Positions 10,149-22,205 of a stretch of 64,000 nucleotides of DNA are shown piece after piece. The stretch's first letter is position 1. Each line of letters opens with the position of its first letter. This DNA is from Exophiala sp. HKRS030. Taxonomy: Eukaryota; Ascomycota; Eurotiomycetes; Chaetothyriales; Herpotrichiellaceae. A program made the translations under genes and the position numbers. The notes below the pieces were generated by a model, which was not told the DNA's origin, did no database searches, and worked only from the letters and a program-made list of their open reading frames with translations. The stretch covers positions 744,001 through 808,000 of the forward strand of contig JAHWDD010000010.1 in assembly GCA_023897205.1 (NCBI GenBank). Reading direction: 5' to 3'.

Positions 10149-10807
10149 ATGTCAGACGATCATGGGCTGAACACTGCGAGTCTTGTGCCTGGGGTGAATT
10201 TTGGGATGCGTGAATGTCGTCGCTACATAACCGGCCATGACGCATCCGGGAAGGCGATATATCTTGACAGCCCGCCTCTTCTCTGGGCCAAAGGTGGCGA
10301 CGCTATTGCCGGCTCACACTCATATGCGGTCGACAAAGTTCCCGCAGACCTCACTGGTGAAGAGGACCTCAACAGCTACCTTTCATCAGATCCATCCAAT
10401 CCTGTCTCACACCTGGTGGTCAGAGCAACTGTGCCTGGCGGAGTTAACTGGGTGGTGACCAATCTTGCGCCTGGGGCGCAAACCAGGATGCATCGGACAG
10501 TGTCGGTTGACTCCACGATATGTGTGGAAGGGCACGTCGCGATGGATGTCGATAGTGGAGACCGAAGAGAACTTCTTCCTGGTGTAAGTCAAGTCCTCGC
10601 GAAAGCTTTTGACCATCCACGGTCACTGAAGAAAGTGCGAACTTGAGCTGATGAGTGTAGGACCACGTCATTCAAAGAGGCACCAACCACCGCTGGATCA
10701 ACCTGTCGAATGATAAGCCAGCTCGTCTAGTTGGAATAACTGTGGCCATTAATCCAATTACTATCGCAGGCAAGACGCTGAAAGAAGAATACCTAGTCGA
10801 CGCTTAA
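10149..10807 (+). CDS. Small cupin-domain protein
   Basis: Exons 10149-10583 and 10661-10807 give 193 residues. The splice GT at 10584 (GTAAGT) to AG at 10660 joins LLPG to DHVIQRGTNHRW, restoring the second cupin motif (PGD, HxW). The first cupin motif region reads NLAPGAQTRMHRTVSVDSTICVEG, so the usual metal triad is only partly recognisable (one His at RMHRT). Fungal proteins of this kind accompany aromatic or polyketide oxidation genes and are generally annotated only as cupins; some act as isomerases or decarboxylases. No signal peptide is visible. The reading continues to DKPARLVGITVAINP and a short tail. Confidence 0.85.
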
Positions 10808-11452
10808 AGGCCCGTTGTATTGGGTTCACCAAGGCCGATTGGGAGTGATGTTATTAAGAGCTGGCCTTATGGCGGTGAAATTCCGCGAATTAAGGGCGAG
10901 GGATCTGAAGCATTGTACAGAGTACCTCTACACAGTACTGAGTGGAGAAGGCGGTGACAGAACTTCTAACAATGCTGCTACTGGAGAGACCTGAGAACTC
11001 TCACCCCCCTGACCCTTGTAGTCGTTATGTGTAAAGTACAGAATCCCAACCCAAGAGACACCTGAGGTAGCCGCCGATCTTATACAGGTACAATGGTCTC
11101 CCATTAACTCCCCGGATCTGGTGGGTTTATTGTTACGTAACCACTCCATCCCTGGACAAGAAACCGGCAAGGAGAGTTCTCGCTATTTGCGACCATTGAA
11201 CTAGTGCACCGCCACAAGGCCTGCCCATATCCCGTATGAACAGGCTTGTGCGTAAATAGTGTAGGTTTGCATCTTGTGCATCGGGGTGGTATGGCCAGTA
11301 TAAGTTCCCCGGTCCCCGCCCTAGCACCTTCCCCGGATCTCGAGGGGACAACTAGCAAACACATCCACCCGGAGAGACAGATTTTGCTTCATCTCAGCCA
11401 CCACTTGACTGTGCCCATCCTATAAACTAATCCCCCAGATAATCGACATAAC

Positions 11453-14221
11453 ATGACCAGCCAATCATCCGGCTCAAAATGTCCTTCGGCATGTAACTAC
11501 TGCCGAGTCAAGAAGGCCAAATGTGAGAGTTGTAATCCTTTACTTTCGAGAAGCCAGATTGCTGACCCGGAGAAGGTAGTGGAACGAAACCATGCCATAA
11601 CTGCCTGGTATGTGGTGCTGATGCTGTCCTATCATTACTATGAACAGAGACTGAGTATATTGTTCAAACACAGTCTCACCAAGAAGTCTGCTGGTATCCG
11701 GTTCCGACCGCGCGGAAGCGTAAAGACACAGATGGCAGTCTGCTGGGACAATTTTCCCACTTTCAGCCATATACCTATCCCAATAAAGCAGCCCGGCCTC
11801 AGAAAAGCCCGCAACGAAATTCAACTCTACAGCCCTCGGGGGCGAAAGCCCCCCCAAGACCCATACGGCCCTTGGGGAACTCCAGAGAGGGTGTCGAAGC
11901 ACCACAGCCACCAACCTCCGAAGACCATGCTGTCCCTGCAGGTGCAAGCGTTTCACGCTCACAACATAATGAACAGCAGATCAGTGTCCAATCTGAGTCT
12001 TTTGATATGCGTCCCGAAGAAGTGACACAGTCGGTATGGTGCCAAAGAAACCCCAGATGTGGCCAAGATGACGTGCTGAACGCCGATGTTTGCTCTCCCG
12101 AGGACTCTCTGAATACCGCTCCTGCATTGATATCACCATCTACACCTGCGGACCAGTTTTGTGGCGCTGATGAAGGGATTCTGGTAACCAATACCCAGTT
12201 TTGATGCACTACGGCGTTCATCAATGCTAACATTAGCGGCAGTTAGATGGTGAAATTCGAGGTCTCCCTCCTATCAGGGTTAAATTATATTCTTTGGACC
12301 CCCTTTGCTGACACCCTGTTTAGGGACAGCTTCGTACCTTCCGATCTGTACTCAGCCCGCTCTAGACTGGGTTTCGCGCCACATAGGTGTGCCGGATTTT
12401 GCGTCTATCGCCAAGCAGCTCACTCTGGAACTGATGGGTCACGATCGGGAGAGGGCGGTGCCAGCTGAGAGAGCTATAGAGCCCGACTTCCAAACGGCAT
12501 GGGCATGGGCAACGGGTGATTTCTCGACCTCAATATCCTTGCACAAATATTAGCTAAACTTCTGGTGGCAGCCTACTTTGAAACAAGTCAAGATGTGGCT
12601 TTTGGCATTATCGATCGCTCTGTCTTTGAACAACGCCTCCGTGATCACTATAGCACCCAAGGCTCGAGCGTCCGTTTCGACTCTGCTTGGTACGCCTTGC
12701 GGAATACCGTATATGCCATCGGTTGTCTCTCCGCACTTAGCAGAGGGCCTTACCCATCAGCATTTGTCGAAGCTCGTTCCCAAGCTTGGCGTTACTTTGA
12801 GAATGCTCTTTCTGTACACACGGAACTGATCTATGCGCGAAGTGGGATGGATGCTGTTCAGGTGATGATCGCAATGGTAAGCGGCGAGCCCGTTTCTTTT
12901 CATCTTCAGTTTTGGGATCTTGTAAGATGCTCTAAACCAACATTGACCTATGAATGTCTTACAGGCCTGTTTTTCGGAAGTCCTCGCAACACCGGCGCTT
13001 GAATTTATGCTTGTATCAAATGCGGTTCGCTTAGCGCAGTCGAAGGGATTGCATCTCAAAGCTAGAAAGTCCTGGAAGCTCAGCGAAAAAGAGATTGCTT
13101 TCCGAAACACTCTATGGTGGACTATCTACAGCATTGACAAGCACCTATGCTTTCGGTCAGGCCGACCTAGTGTGAGAAAACGTGCCCGCACTATAAAAGC
13201 TTCGCAGCTGACTGTGGTAGGCTATCAATGATAAAGACATCACCATTCCAGCGCCCCTGGATCGAGGTTCAGGAAACGACTGCGGTCAAAGCATCGTCTC
13301 AATACTGGCCAAACACTACCAGATTACCAGTCAGGTGCAGGCTCGTCTGTCCTCTGCAGAAGTTGCTAGCAAGGGATTGAAGGAGCTGCTGCCTGTAGTC
13401 AGGGACCTGGACAAACAACTTCGAGAGTGGCACGATTCTTTACCGACGTGTTTCGTAGCCCAACCGCCCTACAGCTCGGTCTCCCTCCCACCTGGGGTGC
13501 ACCGTTATCATCTTGGGTTTGTCACTTGCCTTTACAACAACACACTTATCTCAATTCACACTGTCAGCTGCTATCCTTGGCATCCACCAGGCTGTAGGAA
13601 TGCCCATGACTCGGACATACTGTATCAAAGACAGGTGAGCACCGACATACTGGCATCGGCCTCGCGAGAAATCATTGTAGCTACTCAGAGCCTGAACCTT
13701 ACCGCAGCATGCGGGATATGGTATGACGGCTGTTCAGACCCTTGAGTGTCCATTTGTCGCTGACGCCAACATTTAGCGTGACTCTATACTTTCCACTCGT
13801 CGGTTTGATCAATTTATTTCTACACGTAATCCAACATCCTAATCTTCCGACTACAAATTCCGACATATCTCTGATGGATACCATTGTTGGCCATTTTGGT
13901 TATCTGGAATACGCAAGTGGTTCCGAGCTTGGAGCCAACGTTCCCCGGAAAATCGTGTCATACGCAAGGGAGATTGTCAAGCGTGGCGGAAGAACATCCA
14001 CGTCATATGGTTCACAGGAGGTCTCTACCAATCTCAATCGTGTCAATAACTGTGATACCTTTGAGGCATCATTGGATTACTCTTTGCCAGAGGTGAGTAA
14101 ACCCATCTGTATTTCCGAGGGAACTAAGCATTGTGACAAAATCTAGTTTCTTGGACCCGATATGAACGAGTTAGGATTTGAGGAGTGGTCGGTTTTCTTC
14201 TCGGAGTTGGTTGATGCCTGA
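11453..14221 (+). CDS. Zn(II)2Cys6 fungal transcription factor, ten exons
   Basis: Exons: 11453-11522, 11576-11607, 11674-12183, 12243-12261, 12324-12515, 12554-12876, 12965-13171, 13221-13720, 13777-14092, 14147-14221, total 747 residues. Exons 1-3 assemble a perfect binuclear cluster: Cys 14, 17, 24, 30, 33 and 40 with spacing 2-6-5-2-6. A Pro/Ser-rich linker follows, then DGEIRGTASYLP and the fungal-specific middle homology region (VAAYFETS, LALSRG, FSEVLATPALEFMLVSNAVRLAQSKGLH, NTLWWTIYSIDKHLCFRSGRPS). Exon 4 is only 19 bases. The intron 12516-12553 would be 38 bases, very short for fungi; the downstream frame reads well back to 12520, so a one-base error or frameshift near 12516-12526, or a longer intron from a donor near 12440, is possible. 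Probable regulator of the left module and the adjacent MFS gene. Confidence 0.82.
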
Positions 14222-15895
14222 AACAACCCTCAAAGGGGCTCATAATCAACACAATGGCCCAATATTGTGTTGATGCGAGGAACTTACTAGTAGTCAAGGC
14301 AAATATTGGGCGACGGGGCCGGAGTCGGCGTGCCGCTTTGGATTCTGATGCGGTGAAATTTTGTTTATTTGTGGTAAAGCCCGACATGCTTAGTCCATGT
14401 AACGAAATAGATTGAACTTGTTATCCTCAGACATTTCTATTATGCTATGACCTCAGCAATATCGAATGGCAATTTTTCACCCTAGACACTTCCCACCAGG
14501 AGAGAGGAACGGCTTTACAGATTACCAGAGCCTGAAAGCGTCGGGCATCACAATCTCAGAGTCACCCCTAGGCCATATTGAGAAGACTGCAGGATCAGAC
14601 TTGTCATTGTATTCCAGCAATTTGAGCCTCCGAAAACAGGCATAACTGGGAATGATGCCACATCACCCGCAGGTGTAGATGCTCATTTCTTCAAGCTGTC
14701 CTCAAAGGATCATCACAGAGATTTTCGTCTGGCGCTCACCTTTAGGGGGTAATCGTGTCGTTGAGATCTCAGTAGCGACTGAAACCAGAGCCGGCGGCTC
14801 CCAGATTGACGGATCAAACTGTGAAGCCGCGAACCTCAGGCTGGTTGGAGGTATTGCGAAGCGCCGGGTCCCAGGAAGCTGCGGCAGAGAGAGCCGCTGT
14901 CCAATATGTGAATGAACAGTGATCACTGCATAGTTTTGAATAGAGCTTCCCTATTCAATGACACGGGTCTTGCACCATCATCCGTTGTATCGAGGAGTGT
15001 ATTATCTATGAATAAAATTTGTCCCAGGCTCCACATGGATAGGAGAGGGAATTGGCTGTGGAGATTCTGGGGGTCCCGTTACCCATGCAGCTGCGGTCGC
15101 TAGATTTTGGGCGAAATCTAATCCTCGTTGGTGTTTGCCCCTGTGCGATGAGACAGCGTTGCTCCGATCCGTTAAATCGTCTGGGTAAGAAGGGCTCATG
15201 CGTCAGGATCTCTTTTCAAACAAGGCTATGATCACCGGTCGGCATCATTCCTTAACAGTACAAGGTCGGCCATCACGAGGAGCCCCTCCGATGCTTCCAG
15301 GAGTTTCGCTGCAAACGAACAGATGGACCTGCAAGTAAAGCACACAACCAGGTAGCTTCCAAGGGAGAGGTAGACCTCTGTTCGGAGAAAGATGAAATTG
15401 TGTCACGCTATTGTTACCGAATAACCCTGGTGTCGGAGGGAGGCTTCTGTACGCTAAAAGTCTTTGTGTATCGAAGCCGCAAAGGGTGGATAGAAATGGG
15501 CCTCTTCACGGGAGCTGATACAGTGCTAGAGGGACCCTTTCAGTTACCGTGCCACTCTTTCCATTATACACGTACTGTAGCGAGCAATAGGGTGAATCGC
15601 TTAGGAGTACGCGGAGTATACGACTCAGATCCGGGGCCCCATCTCTCCTGTTGGGGGCCAACTAAGCCGAAATGAGAAATAGTGGGCCGGAGAGATCAAT
15701 TAGATATCCGGGACCAGCTCCAACACCGTTTGTCTTCTTAACATTTGATCAAGTGTTGCATACCACACTATCCGAGAAACTCTTGAATGGCAGAGGTTTT
15801 ACGTCTTGTTTGCTACATAACAGATGCCACTGTCCGTTTCTACGTGCCTAGTATCATCCATTCCTATTGAAAAGTATTTTGCACAGCAGGCCCCA
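14222..15895. other. 1.7 kb intergenic region, no gene seen
   Basis: Lies between the 3' end of the Zn2Cys6 gene and the MFS gene. Open frames of 60-90 codons (14679-14915, 15400-15675) lack domains and splice support. GATATCCGGG near 15704 shares half of the central-module motif but lacks the GTGG half. Confidence 0.55.
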
Positions 15896-18263
15896 ATGTC
15901 TATGATGTGGAACGAAGGAAAAACCAACGAGGAGGAGTTTGCCGAAAGGTTGTCTGGAGGGGCTCGTCCAGAGGGTAACCTTGACAATAATGATCTGTCT
16001 CCTATGGAATCAATTTCTGCAGCGGCCATAGGGGGACACTCTGTGGACGATTTACCACCACATTATTTCCGAAGTCCGCGATTCCTGGTTTCACTCCTGG
16101 TCAGTTATTTTGTTTTCGGGGAAGAAGGTCGACACCTTACTAACACTGTGAGTCAACTAGTCAGTCTCACTGGCTTGGGTAGCCACCCTCCTGGGTTTCG
16201 TCATGATTTCTACCAGTGTTGGTGTCCTCGAAGAGGTGTTCGGTACGGAATCCCCATTGCTCTGGAGTTTTGGTAGAGTAGTATATACTGACATTCACTT
16301 TCTACACAGGCCCAAGCACATCGTACATCTGGGTCGTCCTCAACATCATTCTTGGACAGACTGTTTTCTTCACCGTCAACGGTCGACTGTCCGACATATT
16401 TGGGCGAAGATACTTCTTTATTTACGGATCCGTCCTGGGCTTCATAGGCTCGATCATTAGCGGCAGTGCTAAAAATTTGAACTCGATTCTCGGGGCGGTA
16501 TGTTTAGCTGTGCCAGGACGAGCCGTGAGAAGAGCTGCTGATTTGGACTTAGAATTTTATCATTGGCATGGCTTACGGAGTGCAGCAAATCGAGGGTGCT
16601 TTGTTCTGCGAACTGGTCCCAAATAAATATCGGATGATCTGTCTCGCTATCACATGGGTCACATTCAGCCCGCTTATTGGCGTTGGTCCCGGTCTCGGTG
16701 AGCACGATCGTCAACTTTCGGAGAATCCTTATTGACAAAAGTTTTTTGCATATAGCCCGGGTCATCATTGAACATGCTTCATGGCGATGGATATATTATC
16801 TTTCTGCCATCATAAATGCCCTGGTCGTACTCCTCCAGGTCTTCTTCTACTTTCCACCGACCTTTGAACAACTACACAAGGGTATTAGTAAGCGTCAAGC
16901 AATCCGGAACTTCGACTATGTAGGCTTGATTATTTTTTGTGGAAGCCTAGTGTCGTTCGTCCTCGGCCTGTCCTGGGGCGGGCAAAAATATCGTATGTTC
17001 GGAGTCCTGTGTTCGAAGTGTCAGGATTCGCTGGTACTAATGAGATAAAAGCCTGGAAATCTGCGAGTACTATTGTCCCAATCGTTGTCGGAGTGTTTGG
17101 AATGGTTTCATTTGCTCTATGGGGTATGTCACCATCCAACGTATACGAATTCAGAAATACTCAAGATGTTAACGACCACAGAGTACTTTATTCCACTCAA
17201 AGAACCCCTAGTCCTATTGTCTCTCTTCAAGAATCGAAACTTTGTCTGCCTTACGATGGTCTCTGGAATTGGCTCCATGATCTTCTTTGCATTGAACCTC
17301 ATATACCCACAGCAGATCGTCGCTGTATGGGCTGAGCCCTCAGAAACCACCGGCTGGATGTCGGTAAGTGGAGTGTTTCTATGTCCTCACTCCTCTCTTT
17401 AGCGTCGTTAAGACTAATCGACTTTGCTCTAGTGTACGGTCGTTGGAGGAACTTTGTTTGGACAAGCGTTAGCTATGCCATTGACTCGCTTTCTCACTCG
17501 CTGGGTCCCATTGAAGTGGCAATTAGTTACAGCATGTGTCATCTTTACTTCATTCATTGGCGGTATGGCCGAAGTGACCGTCAACCACAAGGGACGGGCA
17601 ATCGCCTTCAGTATCATCTCGAGCTCAATGATTGGAGTGATGGAGGTCATCACTATGGCTGGTGCACCTCTGCAGATCGACTCAAAAGATATGGGGCTTG
17701 CTACAGGGGTTGTCTCTACCATGCGAGGTGTTCTTGCAACTATTTCAAGTAAGTTCATGGATTTGCACTTCGATATCAGGTCCTTTTTCTAAACGAATTT
17801 ATAGCTTCAGTATACTCGGCAATTGTGAGTGATCCTGAATTGAAAGCCAGATCACTGAAGGACACTAACGGGCACGCAGCTTTCTACCAAGGTCAAACAC
17901 TATCTAACGACAGAGGTGGCTCCTGCAGCTATCCAGGCAGGCGTACCTGTGAAGGTTGTCCCTACTCTACTGGAAGGACTGGCCAACCACGCCCCCGTAT
18001 CCAGCCTACTCAAGATCCCTGGAATAACTCCAAACATCCTCGAGGTTGTAGAGTCAGTAATGGTTTCATCGTTTGCAAAAACATTCCGACTCATCTATCT
18101 TGTGAGTCTGGCATTTGGAGGACTCGCCATCATTTTTGCTTTTAGCCTTGATGGAGAAGCCTTCGATTCCAAACTCACAGATGCCATTGCTCGTAAGTTG
18201 CAGCATGGGTCTGTTCTCCATGGTGTTGTCGACGAGAGGCATGACACCGAGAAGGTTAGCTAG
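15896..18263 (+). CDS. MFS transporter (TRI12/siderophore-type, DHA family)
   Basis: Ten exons: 15896-16099, 16161-16242, 16310-16497, 16553-16697, 16756-16992, 17052-17123, 17182-17363, 17433-17748, 17805-17824, 17880-18263, about 609 residues. A cytosolic acidic N-terminus leads to YFRSPRFLVSLL and the first membrane helix. Diagnostic fungal segments are GPSTSYIWVVLNIILGQ, the A-loop GRLSDIFGRRYFF, FIIGMAYGVQQIEGALFCELVPNK, ASWRWIYYLSAIINALV and FDYVGLIIFCGSLVSFVLGLSWGG. Length and helices fit the 14-helix efflux/uptake group. The 3' end is uncertain: a good donor GTAAGT sits at about 18193, and splicing there could give a different tail ending between 18250 and 18489. Exon 9 is only 20 bases. 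Direction and substrate are unknown. Confidence 0.82.
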
Positions 18264-19017
18264 GCTCAGTGGAAAAGACACCAAATTTGCACTTGCACCT
18301 ACAGCGGATCGGTGCGGTTTTGCAGAAAAAAGGATCCTGTTCAAAGTTGTAATTTCTCCAGGAAGACGACTCAATATCATTGCTTTCGGGCTATTTGGGA
18401 AGCGTGAAGGAGAGCCGAGTTTGCCGCGTATCCTCGAAGCAGCTCAACTATCGCGTGAGGAGGTTGGGATAGCATTGATTGATTTGTAACCAATTATGAA
18501 GGAGTTCAATTCGTCGAAATGAGTGGTTGTAGAGTCACCAGTACGCACAGGGCTGCAGCCTCTCTGAAAAACTATTTAATTTGGGCAGAAAACCCTCTCT
18601 AGCACCAGTCTGCTTTAACACCCACACATTACCACTGGGAGGCTGTCGAGACAGATGGGGGTGCGATGGAGACCTCATTGAATTTTCAAACGAACGTACA
18701 AACAGCCACCGCGTCATCACCGTACGACAGCTCATGACAAGATCCCAAATACTCTCATTCATTGTCTAGGGCATATCTCGATGAGTTGTACCTCTTACTG
18801 ACTAACAGAGGGTGGCCACTCTGTTACGCGGGTATCTACCCGCGAGAATTCAGGAGCCCTCTCGCAAGCCACCTTCTCCATGAATCATTTTGAAGGGGAT
18901 GTGTTACAACACAACAACTTGGGGGGCTACGTGATTTGTTTCTCGGGGATAAGGAGAATAAACATAGACCACGAGTCGCAAACACGCCTACCTGAACTTT
19001 TTCGACTATGCCCCTAT
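18264..19017. other. Intergenic, boundary of left and central modules
   Basis: Convergent 3' ends. 18264-18489 may be part of the MFS gene if the alternative last intron is used. The rest shows no gene. Confidence 0.5.
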
Positions 19018-20160
19018 CTACCAAACCAACACTGGCTTGATTGCAGTACCAGTCTCCATCTCGTGTATGGCTTGTAAAGCTTTCCTGGCCGGAAAGTATT
19101 TTACGAGTTTCTCAATTGGAAATTTCCCTTCTCTCCACCATTTGATCATCACCGGAACCCACTCTTGCCCAGTGGTGTTCCCAAGGAAGTGGCATTCGAA
19201 GGACTGGTTGGCGGAGAAGAATGCATGTAGAGGTAGTTTGATCTCGAAATTCAAAGGAGGCGCTCCCAGCTGAATAAATCTTCCATGCTTACCAAGAGCT
19301 TGAACGCACTCTTGGATGACCTGTGCAGCTCCGGTCGTTTCGATGATGATCGAGATGCGCCGCCCTTGTACGAGATTTCGAATATCTTCAGAAAGATTGC
19401 CCCGAACTTTGGTCGAGTCCAGCACTTTGGTAGCCCCTAGCTCCCGTGCTGTTTCCAGGCGATGCGCTACCCGGTCCACGGCAATGATCTCCTCACAGCC
19501 AACGATTTTTGCTGCCATGATAGCCCCAAGACCGACAGCACCAAGACCGGTGACTAGCACGATAACGTGAGGCTGCCCACCAGCCCCATTGATGACCGCC
19601 CCAGACCCAGTCATCAATCCGCAACCGAGCGGTGCCAGCAGCATCAGATCGTCATCGCTTTGAAGGAGATGCTTCACATTAACCACACTGTTTTCGTTGA
19701 CAATGCTCGTTCCTGCGAAACTGCTTTGGCCAAGAAACATGCCGGAAGCATGTTGACCATCGTGGGTTTCGAAGTAACCCTGCCCGCTAGACATGTTCAT
19801 CTGAGCCCACCTCAAGCAATAGGGTTGTTGGCCAATCTTGCAAAGGCTGCAGTCATCGCAGTAGCTGTACGACAGTAGAATCGGATCACCAATATTGGCA
19901 ACAGTAACATCAGGCCCCACTTCTTCGACTATGGCGGCTCCTTCATGACCAAATACCTTGGGGAAGGTCATCCCCCACTCAGGTATAGGCGGAGTTGATG
20001 CGGCGACGAGATCGGAGTGGCATATGCCAGTGGCTACCATCCGAACCTTCAGCTCATGTTGTTTGGGAGAGAGCAGAAGCTTCACCTGCTCGAGTCTCCA
20101 GTCAGCTTTGAGGTTGCTGTCGGGTGCATAGGCCACAAGTGCTTGAGTTTCAATGTCCAT
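19018..20160 (-). CDS. Zinc-dependent alcohol dehydrogenase, aryl/benzyl alcohol dehydrogenase type (MDR)
   Basis: Intronless, 380 residues from ATG at 20160; upstream codons extend only to TTG. Catalytic zinc ligands are visible as GICHSD, GHEGAAIVEEVG and APLGCGLMTGSG; the structural zinc lobe is YCDDCSLCKIGQQPYC with four Cys. The nucleotide site is GLGAVGLGAIMAAK, with EIIAVDR pointing to NAD. The arrangement matches class III-like and AreB/XylB benzyl alcohol dehydrogenases, which oxidise aryl alcohols to aldehydes. The divergent neighbour is an aldehyde dehydrogenase, so alcohol to aldehyde to acid is the natural reading. The gene lies at the left edge of the central aromatic module. 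Confidence 0.88.
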   Translation of the reverse strand: MDIETQALVAYAPDSNLKADWRLEQVKLLLSPKQHELKVRMVATGICHSDLVAASTPPIPEWGMTFPKVFGHEGAAIVEEVGPDVTVANIGDPILLSYSYCDDCSLCKIGQQPYCLRWAQMNMSSGQGYFETHDGQHASGMFLGQSSFAGTSIVNENSVVNVKHLLQSDDDLMLLAPLGCGLMTGSGAVINGAGGQPHVIVLVTGLGAVGLGAIMAAKIVGCEEIIAVDRVAHRLETARELGATKVLDSTKVRGNLSEDIRNLVQGRRISIIIETTGAAQVIQECVQALGKHGRFIQLGAPPLNFEIKLPLHAFFSANQSFECHFLGNTTGQEWVPVMIKWWREGKFPIEKLVKYFPARKALQAIHEMETGTAIKPVLVW

Positions 20161-20598
20161 TTTGGCATTGCTGAGGCCAGATAACGAGGCCCATCCCCGA
20201 GTATATTTATGTAGCCCGAGACGATACAACTTGCCAGGATCACCGAAATGTCGGAGCTTGAAGCGGCCTTGCGCCTAAGCTGCAACCCCGCCTCGTCCTC
20301 CAGGGGCAGAGTGCGACAGAGTGCTCACCGGAACCACTATAACCGTCAGCAGACTCAAGCCAAAATGGGACCAGATGCAGTGAATGCGCTGCCTATTATG
20401 GTTTAGCCTTCGAGAACATGAAGGAGCTTTCTTTGCCAGTCAGGACGAGGACTAGTGCCGGTAGCTAAAGAACCCAGTCCACCGGAACTAATCTTGCCCA
20501 AATAGTATGCGATTGTGCCGGCTATATGGTAGAAGAAGTATTGAATCCCTCCATCACGCCGACTTTCATGGTCAAGCCGGATGCCATAATTTTCCAGC
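20161..20598. promoter_or_regulatory. Divergent upstream region of alcohol and aldehyde dehydrogenases
   Basis: A 438-base region between divergent starts, suggesting co-expression. It holds CCACTATAACCG at 20334-20345, whose reverse CGGTTATAGTGG resembles the YSGGATATYGTGG motif of the module with a few mismatches. No gene is present. Confidence 0.5.
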
Positions 20599-22205
20599 AT
20601 GGATTCCCTTCAAACGAATCTCTTCATCAACAACGAGGTAGGAGTTGATATAAGGAGATTTCGGGCCTGACTAACTTCTAAGTACGTTGTTTCGTCCGGT
20701 GGAGAAGCACTCTCAGTTCACAATCCCAAAGACGACAGCCTAGTGACGAACAAGGTGCAGGTTGCCTCAGAGCAAGATGTCGATGAGGCCGTGGCGGCAG
20801 CAAAAGCTGCTTTCCCGCAGTGGAAGCGAACTCCAAGCAGCAGACGCTCGGCCATAATGCTCAAGTTTGCTGACCTCGTTGAACGACACAAGGACGCCAT
20901 AGCCCGACTTGAATCAGCATGCATGGGGCAACCTATCTCAGTGGCCAAGGGCATAGTCGAATTGCAGGTCGCAAACTGGCGGTACTTTGCTGGTCTCACC
21001 GACAAGATTCCTGGTGAGACCTTTCCAGAGAATGGGGATGGATATTTCAAGATGGTCAACTATGAGCCATTGGGTGTCTGTGCAGGAATAGCAGCTTGGA
21101 ATGGTACGCAGATGTTCCTTGCGTGGAAGGTAAGTGTCATTAGAGAGAAGTGAATAGTTGTTGGTACTGAATATCTCAGATTGCACCCGCTGTTGCTGTC
21201 GGAAACACCTTCGTCTTCAAGGCCAGCGAGAAGAGTCCATTGGGTGTTTTATACCTCGGTCAGCTCTTCAAGGAGGCAGGCTTTCCTCCAGGGGTGGTCA
21301 ACCTTATCTCGGGAGCTGCCAAGGTTGGGGCCCTTATGGCATCCCATATGGACATTGCAAAGATCTCTTTCACCGGCTCGGCCAATGCAGGAAGACAGAT
21401 CCAGATTGCCGCGGCCAAGAGTAACTTAAAACGAGTCAGTCTTGAGCTGGGTGGGAAGTCACCGGTCCTTATATTTGACGACGCCAACCTAGAAAATGCT
21501 GTGGTGCACAACTCTCAGGGATTCCTACTGAACAGTGGCCAGGCGTGTGTGGCAGGGTCGAGAATACTAGTCCAACGTGGGATTGCGCCAAAATTCATCG
21601 ATGCTCTCAGGGCGGCATACATTGAATTCAGCCAATCTATGGCCGACCCCGCTCTGGAGAGTACTTTTCTAGGACCACTTGCCGATAAAAGCCAGTTCGG
21701 CCGAGTCATGGACTTCCTAGAAGGTGCAAAGAAGGATGGAGTTGAAGTCCTCGTTGGAGGCGGTCGCAAAGGGAAAGAAGGTTGTTTCGTCGAGCCCACC
21801 ATTCTCATGAACCCGGATCTCACTGCCAAGGTGTATACCGACGAAATTTTTGGACCAGTCGTGGTGATCAAGACATTTGAAAATGAGGAGGAAGCCATTG
21901 CACTGGCGAATAACACAAGCTATGGCCTTGGAGGTGAGTTTTTGCACTCTTATCAAAAACCAGCATCTGCTTACACTGAACTATTAGCCACTATCTACAC
22001 CAATGACATCACTCGGGCACTTCGTGTCACCGCTGAGATGGAATCTGGGACAGTCTCAATCAATTCGTCTCATGTACTTCTGACGGAGACCCCCTTTGGT
22101 GGCAAAAAGCAGAGCGGCTATGGTAGAGAAGGAGGCTTGGAAGGCCTAAAAGAATACCTGGAGGCCAAAACTGTTCACGTAAACATGAGAATGGTAGGCT
22201 CATGA
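20599..22205 (+). CDS. NAD(P)-dependent aldehyde dehydrogenase
   Basis: Exons 20599-20637, 20683-21129, 21180-21933 and 21988-22205 encode 485 residues. The first exon (MDSLQTNLFINNE) joins to YVVSSGGEALSVHNP in frame. Family motifs are complete: general base Glu in LELGGKSP, catalytic Cys in NSGQACVAGSR, NAD site FTGSANAGRQI, and the closing EIFGPVVVIKTF and ETPFGGKKQSGYGREGG. The third intron is a multiple of three and open in frame, so a naive reading would miss it; GLG joined to ATIYTNDI is the family sequence. Non-acylating type. Likely oxidises the aldehyde made by the divergent alcohol dehydrogenase, and could oxidise acetaldehyde if the meta pathway releases any. Confidence 0.9.
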
